Shown: positions 51,341-63,936, counted from the stretch's first letter. The stretch is DNA of 64,000 nt from Haliclona indistincta (GCA_964017065.1 OZ024789.1:11757669-11821668), one strand, 5' to 3'. Numbers and translations: made by a program. Notes: generated by a model not told the origin, from the letters alone.

Positions 51341-51509
51341 AACACGGTCAATTATTTCATAACACGGTCTGAACACGGTCAATTATTTTTATAAACAGCA
51401 AATGTGCATATCCTATAGAATAATACAGGTATGACAGTCAAAATAACAGCTGGTTATGAATTAAAAATGCAATACACTGTGCACTCTATGCATGCAACTC
51501 ATTTTGAGC

Positions 51510-52107
51510 AGTTAAGTTTAGAACGACACTCCTCTCAAAGGGTCACTATCTACTGTTTTCTTAGCTTTTTCAATGAGCCTTTGTGTTTCCATGTCTCGTT
51601 CAGAGAGAGCTGCCATTACGGGTGATTATGAACCCAGGAGAAGTGTATCACTGGTTTAGGCAATGATTCTTCTTTGTATCTTTCAACTAAAGCGTTTGAG
51701 CATTCATCCGTACACGGTGAGTAGCTTATTCCAATGCTGTGTATTGCACACAAGTGCTCTGAAGACATGGCTATAAGTTGCTTTTCTACGTGAGTACCAC
51801 TGTCAGAGGCAAGCACTTTTCCCACCTTGTTGTTCTCTTGATACAAAGCTGTCACGCAAGGAAGATAATAAGGTCTACTAGGGTCTGTGAAAGTACCACG
51901 AGATCCGTAATCTTCTAAGATGGTCTTAATACTTCCTTCAACTAGTGGTTCTTCATTCCTATCATAGAGTTCAGCTCCAGTGAACATAGCACAGACTAAT
52001 TTCTCCCATTCAACTTCACTAGGTTGACGAGCAGCAGCAGCAGACATTTTCAATTCAGAATCAGAACAGTTTCTACTGCAGTGTTCGACAACAGCATCAG
52101 CACTCAA
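51510..52107 (-). pseudogene. Intracellular-type deaminase with internal deletion
   Basis: Close paralogue of 21609-22379, with the same MSADAVVEHCSRNC start and TDECS zinc ligands (HVEKQ, SPCTDEC). No nonsense codon is present here. After VIHFSWVHNHP it jumps directly to MAALSERDMETQRLIEK out of frame. About 55 codons (PYRTPHGQDG...QQAYENTS) are deleted at 51615, so the substrate-binding strand is lost and translation stops right after HNHP. Confidence 0.8.
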
Positions 52108-52224
52108 AGACTATAAGTGTCAACAAGGGTTTTAAATACACAATGTACTTAATAGCACTTGAGAACTAAGTTTACATTACTTTAACTGCATCACCTGATC
52201 ACATGACTCAGCATAGTATGCATT

Positions 52225-52977
52225 GGGTAGGTATAAAACGCGGAACGTGGAATGGAATGGAACGGCGGAATGGAATATGGAATGGAACGCCAAACGTCAA
52301 AAAAACCTGAAGGACACTTGATTTGACTTGAATCATAGCCTAGAGGTCACTTCTATATCTATAGGTAGAGTTGCCCAACGTAGTCTGATCTGTGTTCTGC
52401 AGTGTAGCCCTCAAAGACTAGCTGTAGCTCACGTGCCACTCGCTCAGGCTCATCGTGCAGACTACTGAATCAAGTTCACAGGAATCATAGCTCTCTTTGT
52501 GACGGAGAGAAACTCAACCCTTAGCTTAGGTCACCATATCGATGCATAACATGACTTATAACCGTTGTTTGTATCCAGGCAGCATGTACGCCGGTTCAAC
52601 AAGGGGGTGTGGGGGTGTGGCTGTATGCGAGTATGTTTACAGCAAGCTGTTGATAGAACGTTAACTTAGTTCCAGAGTAAAGATCAGTGTGTAAACTCTG
52701 CCCGTAGAGTTTGTGAGTTTAACCTCTGATTTACGCTCAAGCAGAAGTCTCAGGCTGAGCTGCTTGCACTAGTCTGACACCAGCTATCAACGCGTCGCAC
52801 ACTCCACTACCACTCTCCACTCTTTGCGTGCAGCAGTACGCAAGTCAAAGCAAGTGTCCCTTTTCTTTTCAAGTCGAAATTTGGCTGTTTTCTTTACTGT
52901 TTCACTGTTTGACATTCCATTCCATATTCCATTCCACGTTCCATTCCATTCCACGTTCCGCGTTTTATACCTACCCG
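52225..52977. mobile_element. 753-bp hAT-like MITE with 8-bp target duplication
   Basis: Ends gggtaggtataaaacgcgg and its inverse (ccgcgttttatacctaccc) are extended by ggaatgg-type repeats. Target duplication tatgcatt at 52217-52224 and 52978-52985. The paralogous site near 22497 has no insertion. No transposase inside. Confidence 0.88.
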
Positions 52978-53292
52978 TATGCATTGTGTTGTCTATGCTA
53001 ACTTCCATATCAGGACATAGTGATTGTGTCAGAGGAAATAAACCATTTCATGTAGTCACTACACACATCAAAATATGCATAGGATGGTATGGTCTAAATT
53101 GCTTTCCTAAGTAAGTTGTACATGTACAGTTTGAACTGCTATTCTGTTATCATGTAACAATATTTATAGTTAAAAATGAGAAACTTTTATCTTTGTGTAT
53201 CATTTGTGTATTATTTTTAACATTGTTAATAACAATAAGGTTAACTACTTCTCTTAGATGTAAAGGAAGGAGAGAAATGACAACTAAGCTAT

Positions 53293-55855
53293 TAGGGAGA
53301 CACGGTAGTGTCTCCCTATGTAGGGTTGAACGAGAAAACAAGATGGCGGCTACATACAATGTATTAGCGTTCAAACGCTGATATTTCGCCTGGTGATGAA
53401 TTTTATACGTCCAAAGACACTTAAATCTGCTATCTGGCGTTGCCCCATCTTACAGTAGCAAGGAGATTGCTCGAGATTGTTACTAAAGTGACGAACCTGG
53501 AAACGGTGAAAATCGAGTTTCGTCATCTTCGTTTTCTTCTTTCTTTCTTCCACTCGCCTAGCACCTTTACGTGAGCAGTGCCGAGACCAAAACACCCACG
53601 AACAGTTGTGAAATTCTCCTGGCATGTGCCTTTTGAACTTAGTTTTTAGCGAAACGGCGATATAAATTCCGCGATTTCTCGATCGTGATCCATAATCCAA
53701 GCTGGTCCAAGCGTGATCCAAGCTGGTGGCAATATCTATGCCGGACCACTCCTGACATCTCACACCTACTCTCTCCCGTTGAATCTCTGATTAGAACAAA
53801 ACTAATCCCTAAACTGACTGGTGGCCCTCCACCAAATGACACCATACGCCACTCTGTTATCTCTCCCAGTCAGAATGGGTGGAATGGACATTCGTTCTCC
53901 TGTCGATCTCGATTATGAGTTTGACTACTCCAGTCAAATCTCTGGTCCACTAGTCTCTTGTATTTTAAGACAAGACATGTCCTACACCTCAGTCTGAAGT
54001 TCAGAATGCTCAATTGACCGCAAAGTCAGAAGTTGTGAGACACCGACTTGAGCGCCTTAACTCTTCTTCGACTTGAGCGCCTTAACTCTTCTTCATCCTC
54101 TCTCTATGACACTCTACCCCAAGACCTCAAGCGTGCTGTCGACTTGGCAGGGGAAAAAGGGGCCTCTAGTTGGCTCTCTACTCTCCCAATCCAGGAACAT
54201 GGATTTGCACTTCATAAGGCAGCCTTCCTTGATGCCGTCACCTTGAGATATGGCTGGATACCATCAAATGTCCCTGTGGAGTGTGCCTGTGGCAAACCAT
54301 TCTCAGTAGAGCACGCCCTGTCGTGCGCGAAGGGCGGCTTCCCTTCCTTGCGCCACAATGAAGTGAGGGATTTCACTGCATCTCTGATCTCCGAAGTGTG
54401 TTCTAATGTTTGCACGGAGCCTACCTTAAACCCTGTATCTGGACAAAATCTCCCTGCTTCAACGATTAGTTCAAGTCGGATGGTGCACGCTTGGATGTGG
54501 CAGCTGATGGCTTTTGGGGTTCTCGGAATGAGAGGGCTTTCTTCGACGTTCGTGTATTTAACTCTCTGGCACCCTCGAATTCAACACAGTCCATTCCAGC
54601 AACCTACAAAAAACATGAGAGAGAAAAGAAACGAGAATATGGCGCTCGGGTCAGGGAAGCAGAACATGGATGTTTCACTCCCTTAGTATTTTCTTCAACC
54701 GGCGGACTGGGACACGAAGCAAAAATTGTCTACAAGAGAATCGCATCCCTTCTCTCGACCAAATGGGAAAGACCCTACTCCAGCGTTCTGACATGGATCC
54801 GATGTTGTTTATCATTCTCACTCCTTCGGTCCTCCGTCCGATGCATTCGAGGGTATAGATCCAGGTGTGGTTCTCCGGTCAGGGTGCGTGTGTCACCTTC
54901 AATAGACGTGGTCACCTCGGAGTCCATCCTATGAATTATTCCTGAACTATTATTTCACATCTCAATCTATTTTATTTTATTCACCCTGGACTAAAAATTG
55001 CATTATTGTCATTAAATTTTTATATTATGAAAAAAAATATGGAAGTTATTGTCAGCTAAGTGTTAGACGCCATAGTGATTGCGCAATACGCACGTGACCA
55101 AGCTGTGGTTAGCGCACGTGACCAAGCACAAGCTTGAGTATCGCCACGCCGTATAGATCACGGAGAACACATATTTGTTTGGAGTCTTCGAAGAACGGAA
55201 AGCTAGCAAGCGCAGAATCACCATTCTGCCTTGCCAGATAATTATAACCGCCGTAAACAAGTGTGGGCGGGGCTCGTATGCACTGTATTAATGCATGCGT
55301 AGGCGAGCTGATATCTACAGCATAAGAATTATTTAGCTACAAGTTTAAAATTGTTAATAATAAAGAAAAGCCATCAACAACAGGAAAACCAAACCAATGG
55401 TGGAAACAAAGATGGCACAGTAATTGCATGATATTGAACTGTACTTCACTGAAAAAGAAAAAAAGGACACAAACAAGAAAATTAAAAAGATTTCTATCGA
55501 AATCAAAAGGATGTAGGGTTGTGAAATCTACCACTGGTCAACAATGTAAACTAACAAGGAACAAGCATGGAATGGTAACACGATTGACTTGCTAACAGAC
55601 CATAGATCCCTACATCAGTGGCTGTACATAAGCTGTCACAAGCTGAATGCACGTCAGGTGTCAGTCAACAGCAACAAGCTAAGCTGAACTAGCTATAGTC
55701 AACTACAGCAGCCACTGATGTAGGGATCTATGGTCTGTTAGCAAGTCAATCGTGTTACCATTCCATGCTTGTTCCTTGTTAGTTTACATTGTTGACCAGT
55801 GGTAGATTTCACAACCCTACATCCTTTTGATTTCGATAGAAATCTTTTTAATTTT
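53293..55855. mobile_element. ~2.56-kb composite insertion (retroelement relic plus palindrome)
   Basis: The paralogous stretch at 22793 reads 'caactaagctgtacaaaaagaactaac' without interruption. Here 'caactaagct' (53283) and 'tacaaaaagaactaac' (55857) are separated by about 2.56 kb. The left end has a small hairpin (gggagacacggtagtgtctccc). Confidence 0.75.
53685..54935 (+). pseudogene. Decayed retroelement ORF, C-terminal part
   Basis: Several frames line up with a protein type I recall from animal retroelement ORFs downstream of a reverse transcriptase. The blocks are LIRTKLIPKLTGGPPPND (53790-53850), LPIQEHGFALHKAAFLDAVTLRYGW..CACGKPFSVEHALSCAKGGFPSLRHNEVRD (54180-54375, a Cys/His zinc-like cluster), ERAFFDVRVFN and REAEHGCFTPLVFSSTGG..LSFSLLRSS (to about 54850). 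At least two frameshifts, one near 54480. No reverse transcriptase or integrase motif is left, so it is inert. The family name is uncertain. Confidence 0.55.
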
Positions 55856-55856
55856 C
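55477..55856. repeat. Perfect 148-bp inverted repeat with 84-bp spacer
   Basis: Arms 55477-55624 and 55709-55856 are exact reverse complements by direct reading; the spacer is 55625-55708. One arm is related to 20655-20770. RNA from here would fold into a long hairpin. Confidence 0.95.
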
Positions 55857-56026
55857 TACAAAAAGAACTAACTAAAGCACACAAAAGCAAACAATATAAA
55901 CAACACAAAAGCCAAAGCAGGTCAGGTAAAGGAGGTAAAAATTAATTATGAAAATTTATGTTATTATGACAAATTTATGTCATTATGACTTTCTTTCGAA
56001 GTTAAACATTTCATGTGGCATCTTTA

Positions 56027-56877
56027 TCACACAGTCTCAAATTCCTGTATCAAGAAAATAATTACCATAAACATAGATATTTTCCTTGTGCAGGTATAGC
56101 TTACCTTTTGAGCAGCTGGTCGTTTTTTACCAGGTTCTTCTAGAGCAGTTCGCTTTCGATTTTTTTTCTCCGCTCTTCATCTACCATTTTCTTAGCTTCT
56201 TCAATGAGCTCTTGAGTCTCTATATCACGTTTAGAGAATTTCAAACTCATGTTATCATATACTAGCTTTAGCTCATGTTTCAGTGATTCATTAGGAGCTT
56301 GTTCAAGTAGGAAATGAACTATTCTTGTTGTCTCCCAAACTTTTAAGTTGAAGCCATTTTCGATAAGGAGCTTGATGCCATCTCGACCATGAGGTTTCCC
56401 ATTTGGGTGATTATGAACCCAGGAGAAGTGTATCACTGGCTTAGGCAAGGCTTCTTCTTCTTCACCTCTTCTGTACTTATTGACAATAGCATCTGCACAT
56501 CTTCCTGTACAAGGTGAGTAGTTTAACCCAATACCATGCACTGAACGTAGATGATCAGGAGTCTTTAATAAAAATCGCTTCTCTGCAAGCTCACTAGTAC
56601 TGCATGAAAGCACTTCTCCCATGATCACACCTTGATAATTCTCTTGATACATAACCGCGACAAAAGGTAGATATATGTATTTGCTATTGCCAGTTTGCTC
56701 TATATTGAAGTTTGTATTTTCTTGCAAGATATTCAAGATACTTTCTTCAGGCGAAGAGTCGAATAGCATTAGTTGACCCGAGCTATTGTAGAGTTGGACT
56801 CCAGTAAACATAGCACAAACTAATTTCTCCCATTCTTCTTTGGTAAGTTTATCAGTGGTTGGTATAGCGAGGCTCAT
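56027..56877 (-). CDS. Intracellular-type deaminase, catalytic His replaced by Leu
   Basis: Exon 1 is 56877-56105 and the 18-bp exon 2 (56044-56027) codes EFETV. The frame is open for 244 residues. The zinc ligand and catalytic motif read ELAEKR, Leu for the expected His (ctt for cat), while SPC-x3-C, VIHFSWVHNHP and GFNLKVWET are kept. It should not bind zinc normally, so it is probably catalytically dead, perhaps a decoy or regulator. Near 56158-56166 a run of eight A/T, one short of the number that keeps frame, diverts translation to ESELL-stop. It thus misses the KRTALEEPGKKRPAAQK basic tail and the second exon; this could be a sequencing slip. Neighbour: membrane deaminase 57433-58729. 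Confidence 0.7.
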
Positions 56878-57027
56878 TTCATAACAGAATCAAGTACTAT
56901 AGCAGTTGGACAGAGAAGCTATATATTCTACTTATAAAGCACTTAAAGCACTTGAGAACTATAAGTATCAACCTAGTATAAGTTTACTAGATGAGCATTA
57001 TATGTTATAGCAACTGTATCACATGCA

Positions 57028-57038
57028 ATGACTCAGCA
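57028..57038. promoter_or_regulatory. ATGACTCAGCA element
   Basis: Exact match 151 bp upstream of the start at 56877. Confidence 0.55.
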
Positions 57039-57432
57039 AAGTGGAGGTGTGCTAATGTTTTTCATTAACTTCCCATAACAGTGCATTCATGACATTGCTA
57101 TCATTCATTGATTGTGGTACAGGAAATCAATTACTATGTCATAAGATCGCCTACTCATTTACAAGTGCTATAAAAATATACCTCAATTATACACTTGCTA
57201 GCTACTTGGCTTTGCTTGCTGCTGAGTGGTTGATTGTTTAACATAATTTATAAAAAATTTTAGTGACATAAACAATAAACAACAACATTTCACATAAACA
57301 ATAATGATCAACAACAACAGTCACAATAACGATCACGGATGATTGGATACATGTCCACACTGCAAACTTCAAGCTAACATTATAACTTTGTTGTTAATAA
57401 TCTTATAGGCTGTGTACTGCTTGTTGGCTGTT

Positions 57433-58729
57433 TCATGCTCTCTTAATTCTTGCTTGTTTCCTGAAATTTAGAACTGTCATACATGTGCAGTAAATAGAAC
57501 ATCTTTTTACAAGTTACCTTTTCTGTATGATGCTGTTGGTTTTCTCAATTGATCGAGAAGCTTCACATTTTTGCGACCTGGCAAAATTCTTAATAGTTTC
57601 AGGTTCTTTAAAACCATCTTCGAATTTCTAATGTGCATGTAATGAGATAGCAACAACAGATGAAGGCATTTTTGTGCATTGGTATTTGCAATTTGTACTC
57701 ACTTTGAGCGGTTTGTAACTTGACACCCACAGACCAACTAGTGCTAATGCACCTGCTAGAAAATGATTACAAGACCAACTGCAGCATGTCGAGGCTCCAA
57801 AGCCCAATGATGAAGATGATGAAAATGCCTTCTTTTTACTAGAGCTACTGAAACAATTACAGCATGTTCCACCTCCTCCAGTCCCTCCAGTAACTCCTCC
57901 AGGACCTGGTTCATTATCATCGTCTTCATCATGACGTCTAGAGTAATTATTCCAACCATACCAGTATGCTTCTTCATCATCTTCATCAGTCTGGTCATTT
58001 TCATCTGATTCAGAACCGCTTTTTATCAATTCTATTACTCGCTGTGTCTCCATGTCACGCTTAAAAATAGCATCGCTTGCACTTTCATATGCTTCCGATA
58101 GTTTGTCTCGGAGTTCAGTGCTAGGAGCATGATCTAGTAGATAGTTCAAAATTTTCCTTGTGTCCCAAACTTTAACATTAAATCCATGTTGAATGAGGGC
58201 TCTGATGTGCTGAAAACCATCAGACGATTTTGGATGTTGATGGACCCAGCAGATGTATACTATCGGTCTCGGATGATAAATATTCAACCATTCAAATATT
58301 TTGTCAGCACAGCAGTCACATGGAGAGAAGCTTATTACAATACTATGCACATCATGATTTTCTGATGAAATCTTACGAACAACTTTATTCTCAGCATGTG
58401 ATTTATGCCCTTTACCACTACTGAAGGACACATGCTTGATACTGCCATCAGAAAACTCCCCAAATGAAGCTGTTAGCCTAGGAAAATATTGCCGATGGAT
58501 GGGATGTCGTTTATTATGCTTTCTTATTTGCCAGTCATTGGTATTGCTAGCCAAAATATCAAGTATTTCTCCTTGAATCAGAAATCTTCCATTACCTTCT
58601 GTCAGCCTGGTTCCTGTAAAAAAAAGCACTCACTAATTTCTTCCATTCTTTGGTTTTAAGTTGATAAGCAGGTGTAGCAACCAGCAAAAGACCGAACACT
58701 ACACAACAGACTAGTTTTAAAACTGGCAT
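57433..58729 (-). pseudogene. Membrane-type deaminase with a homopolymer frameshift
   Basis: Exons 58729-57703, 57627-57518 and 57460-57433 are readable. The signal peptide (CVVFGLLLVATPAYQ) and KTKEWKKLVSAFF are followed by eight A/T at about 58618-58625, where two paralogues have seven, which shifts frame inside FFTG. After it all is intact: SHAENK, FSPCDCC, IYICWVHQHP, GFNVKVWDT, the DEDDEEAYWYGW acidic stretch, the Gly/Cys/Ser stalk, the helix LAGALALVGLWV and a tail KFEDGFKEPETIK...IQKRKQARIKRA. If the extra base is an error, this is a complete gene. Its bZIP-like element has lost bases (gaactactcagca near 58849). Confidence 0.75.
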
Positions 58730-59428
58730 ACTAAAATCAGCTGTTATGATATATACCAATCAATTCGAAAATTTCTAGTGAACTGTTTTCAGAGAATAAG
58801 CTACTGCTGCTGTACGTAACACTTGCAACTGTCAGCTAATACTGATGAACTACTCAGCAAACATGGTCAATTATTTTCAAATTGCTGTAATGATATTCAT
58901 CACATTCTTAAAACTAATGAATATTAATGAGATACAGGAATAACCTTACTCTTGGAAAGCTAAACATCATAATAACCACAGTAGAGGTGCAGCCCTTATG
59001 TACAATGTTATCATACTGGGTATTGTAACATGACTCTTAGTCAACCTCAGAGTCTCGTGTTTATCTCCTGATCAGATTCGGCCCATTCATCCAGCCCTCA
59101 GGTCACTCCTACCGTGCTGCTATCAAAGCATATCCCATGCATAGCACACCCCTTATTTTACACACTCAAGCTTTTCAATGAAATCAGAAAATTTTAGCAG
59201 CATCCATGCAAGTACATTGTCAAACTAATCTACAGCAATAAGGTACACACAACAGCAATCTAAAGTACAACTACCAGCTCACGGCGAGTATACGTTCACG
59301 CGGTGTCTACAGCATTCATTCAATCATATTATTGCATTCATACACACTATGGTCTAAGTACAAGTCTACAACAGTATAACAGCTTCAGCTATCTGGTATA
59401 GGCAGTCCAAGTGTTCATCACTGAATAA

Positions 59429-59629
59429 TCACTTCTTTGAGCCGCCTCCAAACTCTTTGTTGTTTGGATTCAGCTGGTCAGCGTGGTTGTCCCGATCAGC
59501 TTGTGTCCCATCACCACCATAGCTAGTAGAGCCTCCTCTGAACTCAGAGTGGTTCGGGTTGAGCTGGTTAGCATGGTTGTCCCGATCAGCTTGTCCTCCA
59601 GTACCTTGGTATCCTTTTTGATCAGACAT
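59429..59629 (-). CDS. Small repeat protein (two DNHAxQLNP units)
   Basis: 66 residues from MSDQKGYQGTGGQ, with units DNHANQLNPNHSEFRGG and DNHADQLNPNNKEFGGG, ending SKK. An acceptor-like 'cttcacag' precedes the ATG by two bases. It lies 700 bp upstream of membrane deaminase 57433-58729. No signal peptide or hydrophobic segment. Confidence 0.7.
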   Translation of the reverse strand: MSDQKGYQGTGGQADRDNHANQLNPNHSEFRGGSTSYGGDGTQADRDNHADQLNPNNKEFGGGSKK

Positions 59630-60359
59630 TGCTGTGAAGATCAGAATTTCAGTCAACTGGTAAACGAATTTCTCAAAAAGTACGGAAAGAGACGAGTTAT
59701 GCTTATTCACTCTGCTTTTATTTGGTTGCCGAGAAGCATGGATGGTGTGACTCTATAATGATAATTATTCATCACTGTGGGTATCACAGGAAGTAATGAA
59801 TATTCAGAAAGTAACAATATCCTAGGAAGACCAACTTCCACATACAGTAGTATTCACTGCAGAGAAGTTGACACTTCACTGCTATTATGACTGCAGGTGC
59901 ATAATACTGTAATCTACAAAAACTGATCATGATTGGATAAACCTTTAGCTGTTTCAGTGATACTGTAGTTCCAGTAAAACTTCGGTGTAGACTAGAGATA
60001 TACTCAGGTCAAAATTAATGGATACAATTATCAATCTTTGAATTCTATAGTACCAATTGACCACTTATTCAGACTATTTTCAATGCTCATTCAGTAGTGT
60101 CCCAGGGAGAGTCCGTCATTAGCTAAAATTCTAGGTGACGTTCATTACTATTTATAGTAACATAACAGTGACATCATAATGAATATAATAGTGTTGGAAT
60201 GATTATGTTTGCAGTATAGTAAATTGATCCTTTTGAAAATAATTGTTGCGTTAAACATCCCAGTGCTGACAAAATATTTCAAAAACAATTTCAGTAATTC
60301 AGATGATTTATTTAAAATGATTTACAAACGGTATTTAAATTGTCATACTGCAGACTTTT

Positions 60360-61060
60360 CCATCCAAGTATCCATTGATACAGAAGCATTCCTTCCTCTT
60401 CTTCTTCCCTTCTGGTGTCTCTCTTTCTGTGCTATTTCTGATTTTCTGTCATCACTCTGTGATTCAAGTGGATGCCTTCTTCTCGATCTCTTTCTTTTCT
60501 TACTCATTTTCTACATACGTAAAATGAAAATGGCATCTAATCATAATTCTGCTAGTAAATAGTACATGTATACACACCTCTTGCTCTTGACTTCGTGCTT
60601 GTTGTCCAGTATTGGTTGCTGTAGAATGTGTACCTTGTCTTGGTTGTGATTTTCTCGTCTTTCGTCCTATTCTTTTCAGATGTTATGAACTGTGATTAAT
60701 TCTTGAGTTTTTATTTCACGTTCAATCAAGGCTTTAGCAGTTTGTATAATTGTGTTTCAGAATCGTAACCACAACTATTAGCTGCTTTCATAGAACTGAG
60801 CAACTGCCAAGTGTTAGCTACTAGTATAACACACCTTGAATACAACAGGTGGTATGTACTGATGTTTCAGGGAAAGACCCAATGACTCAGCACCTATCAT
60901 TTCTTGTAATAGTATTCTTTGAACCATCAAAGTGATGAATATTAATTAGTAGTACAGGAATGATCTCTAGCACTCCGTAGTCTGCGGCTGTGGCAACTGC
61001 AGTTGATCTAATGGAATATTGTTAACCACTTTCTCTTCAGCATGTGATCCATGGCTGCTT
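60360..61060 (-). pseudogene. Relic of the poly-Asp deaminase subtype
   Basis: Counterpart of 27208-28790. It keeps both basic tail exons (60515-60400, KKRKRSRRRHPLES...; and about 60670-60575, QPRQGTHSTATNTGQQARSQE), and a short piece of the helical region (KALIEREIKTQELINH near 60700-60760). After a large deletion, SHAEEKVVNNIPLDQL remains near 61050-61010. The core, poly-Asp, stalk and helix are gone. Upstream element ATGACTCAGCA at 60882-60892 lies inside the relic owing to the rearrangement. Confidence 0.6.
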
Positions 61061-61239
61061 TAAATTCTCGGTTTTGATTATCTATTCACTCATGGCGGTC
61101 CTTCACTATAGCGCAACACACTTGTACACAAAGCAGGCTAAATTTTAACATAGAACAAGGTGAAATCTTTGCCCATTGCCCGAGTCCCTCTACGGCTTGC
61201 TCTAGCAGGATCATAAGTCCTGCAGTTGCCGACTATCCT

Positions 61240-61316
61240 GCATACCATATCACTGCTAGTTTCTTCCATTCTTCTTTGGTAAGTTTATCACTGGTTGGTA
61301 TAGCAAGGCTCATTTC
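61240..61316 (-). pseudogene. N-terminal fragment of an intracellular-type deaminase
   Basis: From 61315 the minus strand reads MSLAIPTSDKLTKEEWKKLA, matching the start of 56027-56877, and then stops matching. An ATGACTCAGCA element stands at 61480-61490, 165 bp upstream, as expected. It shows that the intracellular/membrane/small-protein triad once existed in this block too. Confidence 0.7.
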
Positions 61317-61479
61317 ATAACAGAATCAAGTACTCTCTTTCCAAAGTTGGCAGTTGGAGAACACTGAGAAGCTATTCTACTAATAAAGTACTTACAGCAC
61401 TTGAGAACTAAGTGTCAACCTAGTATAATACTATAAGTATACTCAGTGAGCGTATCCTATAGCAACTGTATCACATGCA

Positions 61480-61490
61480 ATGACTCAGCA
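61480..61490. promoter_or_regulatory. ATGACTCAGCA element
   Basis: Exact match upstream of the truncated copy at 61240-61316. Confidence 0.5.
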
Positions 61491-61841
61491 AAGTGGAGGT
61501 GTGCTAATGTTTTGCTAATGGAGCTCTATTCCCATAACAGTGCATTCATGACATTGCTATCATTCATTGATTGTGGTACAGTAAATCATTACTATTTCAT
61601 AAGATCGGATACTCATTTACAAGTGCTATAAAAATATACCTCAAATACACTTGCTAGCTGCTTGCCTTCTGCTTGCTGCTGAGTGGTTGATTGTTTAACA
61701 TATTAACATAAACAATAAACAACAACATTTCACATAAACAATACTGATCAACAACAACAACAGTCAAAATAACGATCACGGATGATTGGATACACACTGC
61801 AAACTTCTAATTAGCTAACATTATAACTTTGTTGTTAATTC

Positions 61842-63170
61842 TTATAGGCTGCGTACTATATTATGTAACTTTGCTTGTTGGCCGTTTCCCGCTCTTGCTT
61901 GTTTCCTAAAATATAGAACTGTCATACATGTACAGTAAATAGAACATCTTTTACTAGTTACCTTTTCTGTATGATGCTGTTGGTCTTCTCAATTGATCGA
62001 GAAGCTTCACATCTTTGTGATCTGGCAAAGCTCTTAGTAGTTTCAGGTTTATTAAAACCATCTTTAAATTTCTAATGTGCAAGGTAATGAGATAGCAACA
62101 ACAGATGAAAGCATGTTTGTGCAATGGTATTTGCAATTTGTACTCACTTTGAGCGGTTTGTAACTTGACACCAACAGACCAACTAGTGCTAATACACCTG
62201 CTAGATAATGATTACAAGACCAACTGTAGCGTGTTGAGGCTCCAAAGCCCATTGATGAAGATGATGAAAATGCCTTCTTTTCACTAGAGCTACTGAAACA
62301 ATTACAGCAAGTTCCACCTCCTCCGGTCCCTCCAGTAGCTCCTCCAGGACCTGGTTCATTGTCATCATCGTCTTCATCATGACGTCTAGAGTAATTATTC
62401 CAACCATACCAGTATGCTTCTTCATCATCTTCATCAGTCTGGTCATTTTCATCTGAACCGCTTGTTATCAATTCTATTACTCGCTGAGTCTCCATGTCAC
62501 GTTTAAAAATAGCATCGCTTGCACTTTCATATGCTTCCAATAGTTTGTCTCGGACTTCAGCACTAGGAGCATGCTCTAGTAGATAGTTCAAAACTTTCTT
62601 TGTGTCCCAAACTTTAACATCAAATCCATGTCGAATGAGGGCTCTGATGTGCTGAAAACCATCAGATGATTTAGGATGTTGATGGACCCAGCAGATGTAT
62701 ACTATCGGTCTCGGATGATAAACATTCAACCGTTCAATAATTTTGTCAGCACAGCAGTCACATGGAGAGAAGCTTATTACAATACTATGTACATCATGAT
62801 TATCTGATGAAATCTTACGAACAACTTTATTCTCAGCATGTGATTTATGCCCTTTACCACTACTGAAGGACACATGCTTGATACTGCCATCAGAACACTC
62901 CCCAAATGAAGCTGTTAGCCTAGGAAAATATTGCCGATGGATGGGATGTCGTTTATCGTGCTTTCTTATTTGCCAGTCATTAGTATTGCTAGCCAAAATA
63001 TTAAGTATTTCTCCTTGGATCAGAAATCTTCCATTACCATCTGTCAGCTTGGTTCCTGTAAAAAAAGCACTCACTAATTTCTTCCATTCTTTGGTTTTAA
63101 GTAGATAAGCAGGTGTAGCAACCAGCAACAGACCGAACACTACAAGACAGACTAGTTTCAAAACTGGCAT
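61842..63170 (-). CDS. Membrane-anchored AID/APOBEC-like deaminase, intact (three exons)
   Basis: Exons 63170-62148, 62071-61962 and 61905-61842. I chose the Met at 63170 (MPVLKLVCLVVFGLLLVATPAY, a clear signal peptide) over one 10 codons upstream, because all paralogues start there. The core has SHAENK (H-A-E), VISFSPC-x2-C, IYICWVHQHP and GFDVKVWDT. An acidic DEDDEEAYWYGW..DEDDDD block follows, then a Gly-rich and Cys/Ser-rich stalk, the helix LAGVLALVGLLV, and a tail ending RKQARAGNGQQAKLHNIVRSL. It is the only undamaged member of its subgroup (relatives 10649-12604 and 57433-58729). Predicted cell-surface or lumenal deaminase; substrate unknown. Confidence 0.82.
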
Positions 63171-63329
63171 ACTAAAATCAGCTGTTATTATAAATACCAA
63201 TCAATTCGGCACTTTCTAGCCGACTGTTTTCAGAGAATAAGCTACTGCAGCTGTACGTAACACTTTCAACTGTCAGCTAATACTGATGAACTACACTGTA
63301 CTGGTAACACTGAGGGAAATACCCTCAAA

Positions 63330-63340
63330 GTGACTCAGCA
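63330..63340. promoter_or_regulatory. GTGACTCAGCA element
   Basis: Exact match 160 bp upstream of the start at 63170. Confidence 0.55.
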
Positions 63341-63936
63341 AACATGGTCAATTATTTCCAAAGCACTGTAATGATATTCATCACATTCTAAAAACAAATG
63401 AATATTAATGAGCAACAGGAATCAAAATTGGCTATCCTTACTCTTGGAAAGCTTGAAATCATGTAACCACAGTAGACATAGTCAATCCTCATTATATTGT
63501 ATGTACACTGTTATCATAATTATTGTAACATGACTCTTAGTCAACCTTACAGTCTCGTGTCATTATCTACTGATCATGCACATGGGCAGATTCCCATTCA
63601 TCCAGCCCTCAGGTTACACCTACTGTGCTGCTATCAAAGCATATCCCATAGCACACTCCTTATTTTATGCACTCAAGCTTTTCAATGAAATCAGAAATTT
63701 TAGCAGCATCCATGCATGTACAAGCTAGTCTACAACAATAGGTACACACAGCAGCATTCTAAAGTACAACTACCAGCTCACGGCGAGTATCATCTGTACG
63801 TTCACGTGGTGTCTACAGCATTCAGTCAATCAAATTATTGCATTCATACACACTATATGATCTAAGTACAAGTCTACAACAGTATAACAAGTTCAGCTAT
63901 CTGGTATTGGCAGTCCAAGTGTTCATCAATGAGTAA

